Shown here: positions 41,287 through 41,401 of the stretch, in pieces
Layout of the letters: each line of letters starts with the position of its first letter
Numbering within the stretch: position 1 is the stretch's first letter
DNA from: Saprospiraceae bacterium
Lineage (GTDB): Bacteria; Bacteroidota; Bacteroidia; Chitinophagales; Saprospiraceae
Assembly (NCBI GenBank): GCA_020628475.1
Contig: JAHDFB010000026.1
Location: 1 to 41,401 of the forward strand
Direction: 5' to 3'
Length of the DNA: 41,401 bases
Program-made: the position numbers and the translations under genes
The notes under the pieces: model-generated
What the model saw: only the letters and a program-made list of their open reading frames with translations
Databases searched by the model: none
Told to the model about the DNA's origin: nothing

Positions 41287-41401
41287 GATTATTATTTCTA
41301 AATATAAGAACTAACTCCTTAAGGTGATTCTGTTTAAATCAAATAGTTCATCCAAAAAATAACACACATGTATATCCACAATATGCTAAATACTATATGA
41401 A

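Noticed and set aside
1-41401. CRISPR arrays, insertion sequences, prophage genes, integrases, toxin-antitoxin or defence islands.
   Set aside because: No regularly spaced repeats, transposase motifs (DDE, HUH), integrase or phage structural genes were seen on either strand.

Overview
The window looks like chromosomal DNA of a Bacteroidota bacterium, probably from the Saprospiria/Chitinophagia side, although the class is inferred only from gene content. Support comes from several places. Gene starts are preceded by TAnnTTTG-type -7 elements (TATCTTTG occurs five times), and purine-rich Shine-Dalgarno sequences are scarce. SecA is long, with an SEC-C zinc tail. Ribosomal protein S1 carries a helix-hairpin-helix tail. 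A DUF5916 outer-membrane-type protein and a 31-residue mS38/COX24-like protein are present. Base composition is AT-rich, and the core is housekeeping DNA with short operons. I see no phage, insertion sequence, CRISPR array or tRNA gene.

Layout. Positions 1-491 are non-coding and hold a minus-strand promoter and a boxA-like motif, as if an rRNA operon starts just outside the left edge. A two-gene carotenoid operon (crtI-crtB, minus) follows. Next come the divergent birA / rsfS-ftsH loci, a lipoprotein alpha/beta-hydrolase with a small beta-barrel-like protein, and a convergent mevalonate-kinase-like gene. Positions 8450-12788 hold three tandem secreted amidohydrolase-fold proteins, of which only the middle one keeps its metal ligands. 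rnhB comes next, and its ATG abuts a terminator. An EGF-like lipoprotein, a 2-oxoacid dehydrogenase E2, cinA and rpsA (all minus except the EGF gene) follow. A hairpin-rich intergenic stretch then leads into a DUF5916 protein, an EEP-family hydrolase, a cyclase-family hydrolase and a two-TM protein. The block 24831-31428 is secA-deoC-SPOR-rodA-mscS, with overlapping or abutting genes. The block 31583-37022 is HU-TPR-small ribosomal protein, then rng-feoA-feoB. The right end (37149-41286, minus) has a frameshifted small gene, a lipoprotein, a possible 45-residue ORF, a nitrilase-superfamily amidase, a VOC protein and two unknowns.

The genes fit envelope, translation and isoprenoid biology. Mevalonate kinase could feed CrtB/CrtI. 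FtsH, SecA, RodA and SPOR serve the envelope. RsfS, S1, the mS38-like protein and RNase G serve ribosomes and RNA.

The most unusual items are: (1) two copies of a structured intergenic repeat (13463-13603 and 37019-37132) whose closing stems differ by compensatory changes; (2) the amidohydrolase trio with two apparent pseudoenzymes; (3) a palindrome on the predicted rpsA transcription start and the HHH tail on S1; (4) a terminator flush against the rnhB start codon; (5) five genes that can only start at TTG; (6) a gene broken by one base in an A5 run. No clearly new multi-gene defence or mobile system is visible.
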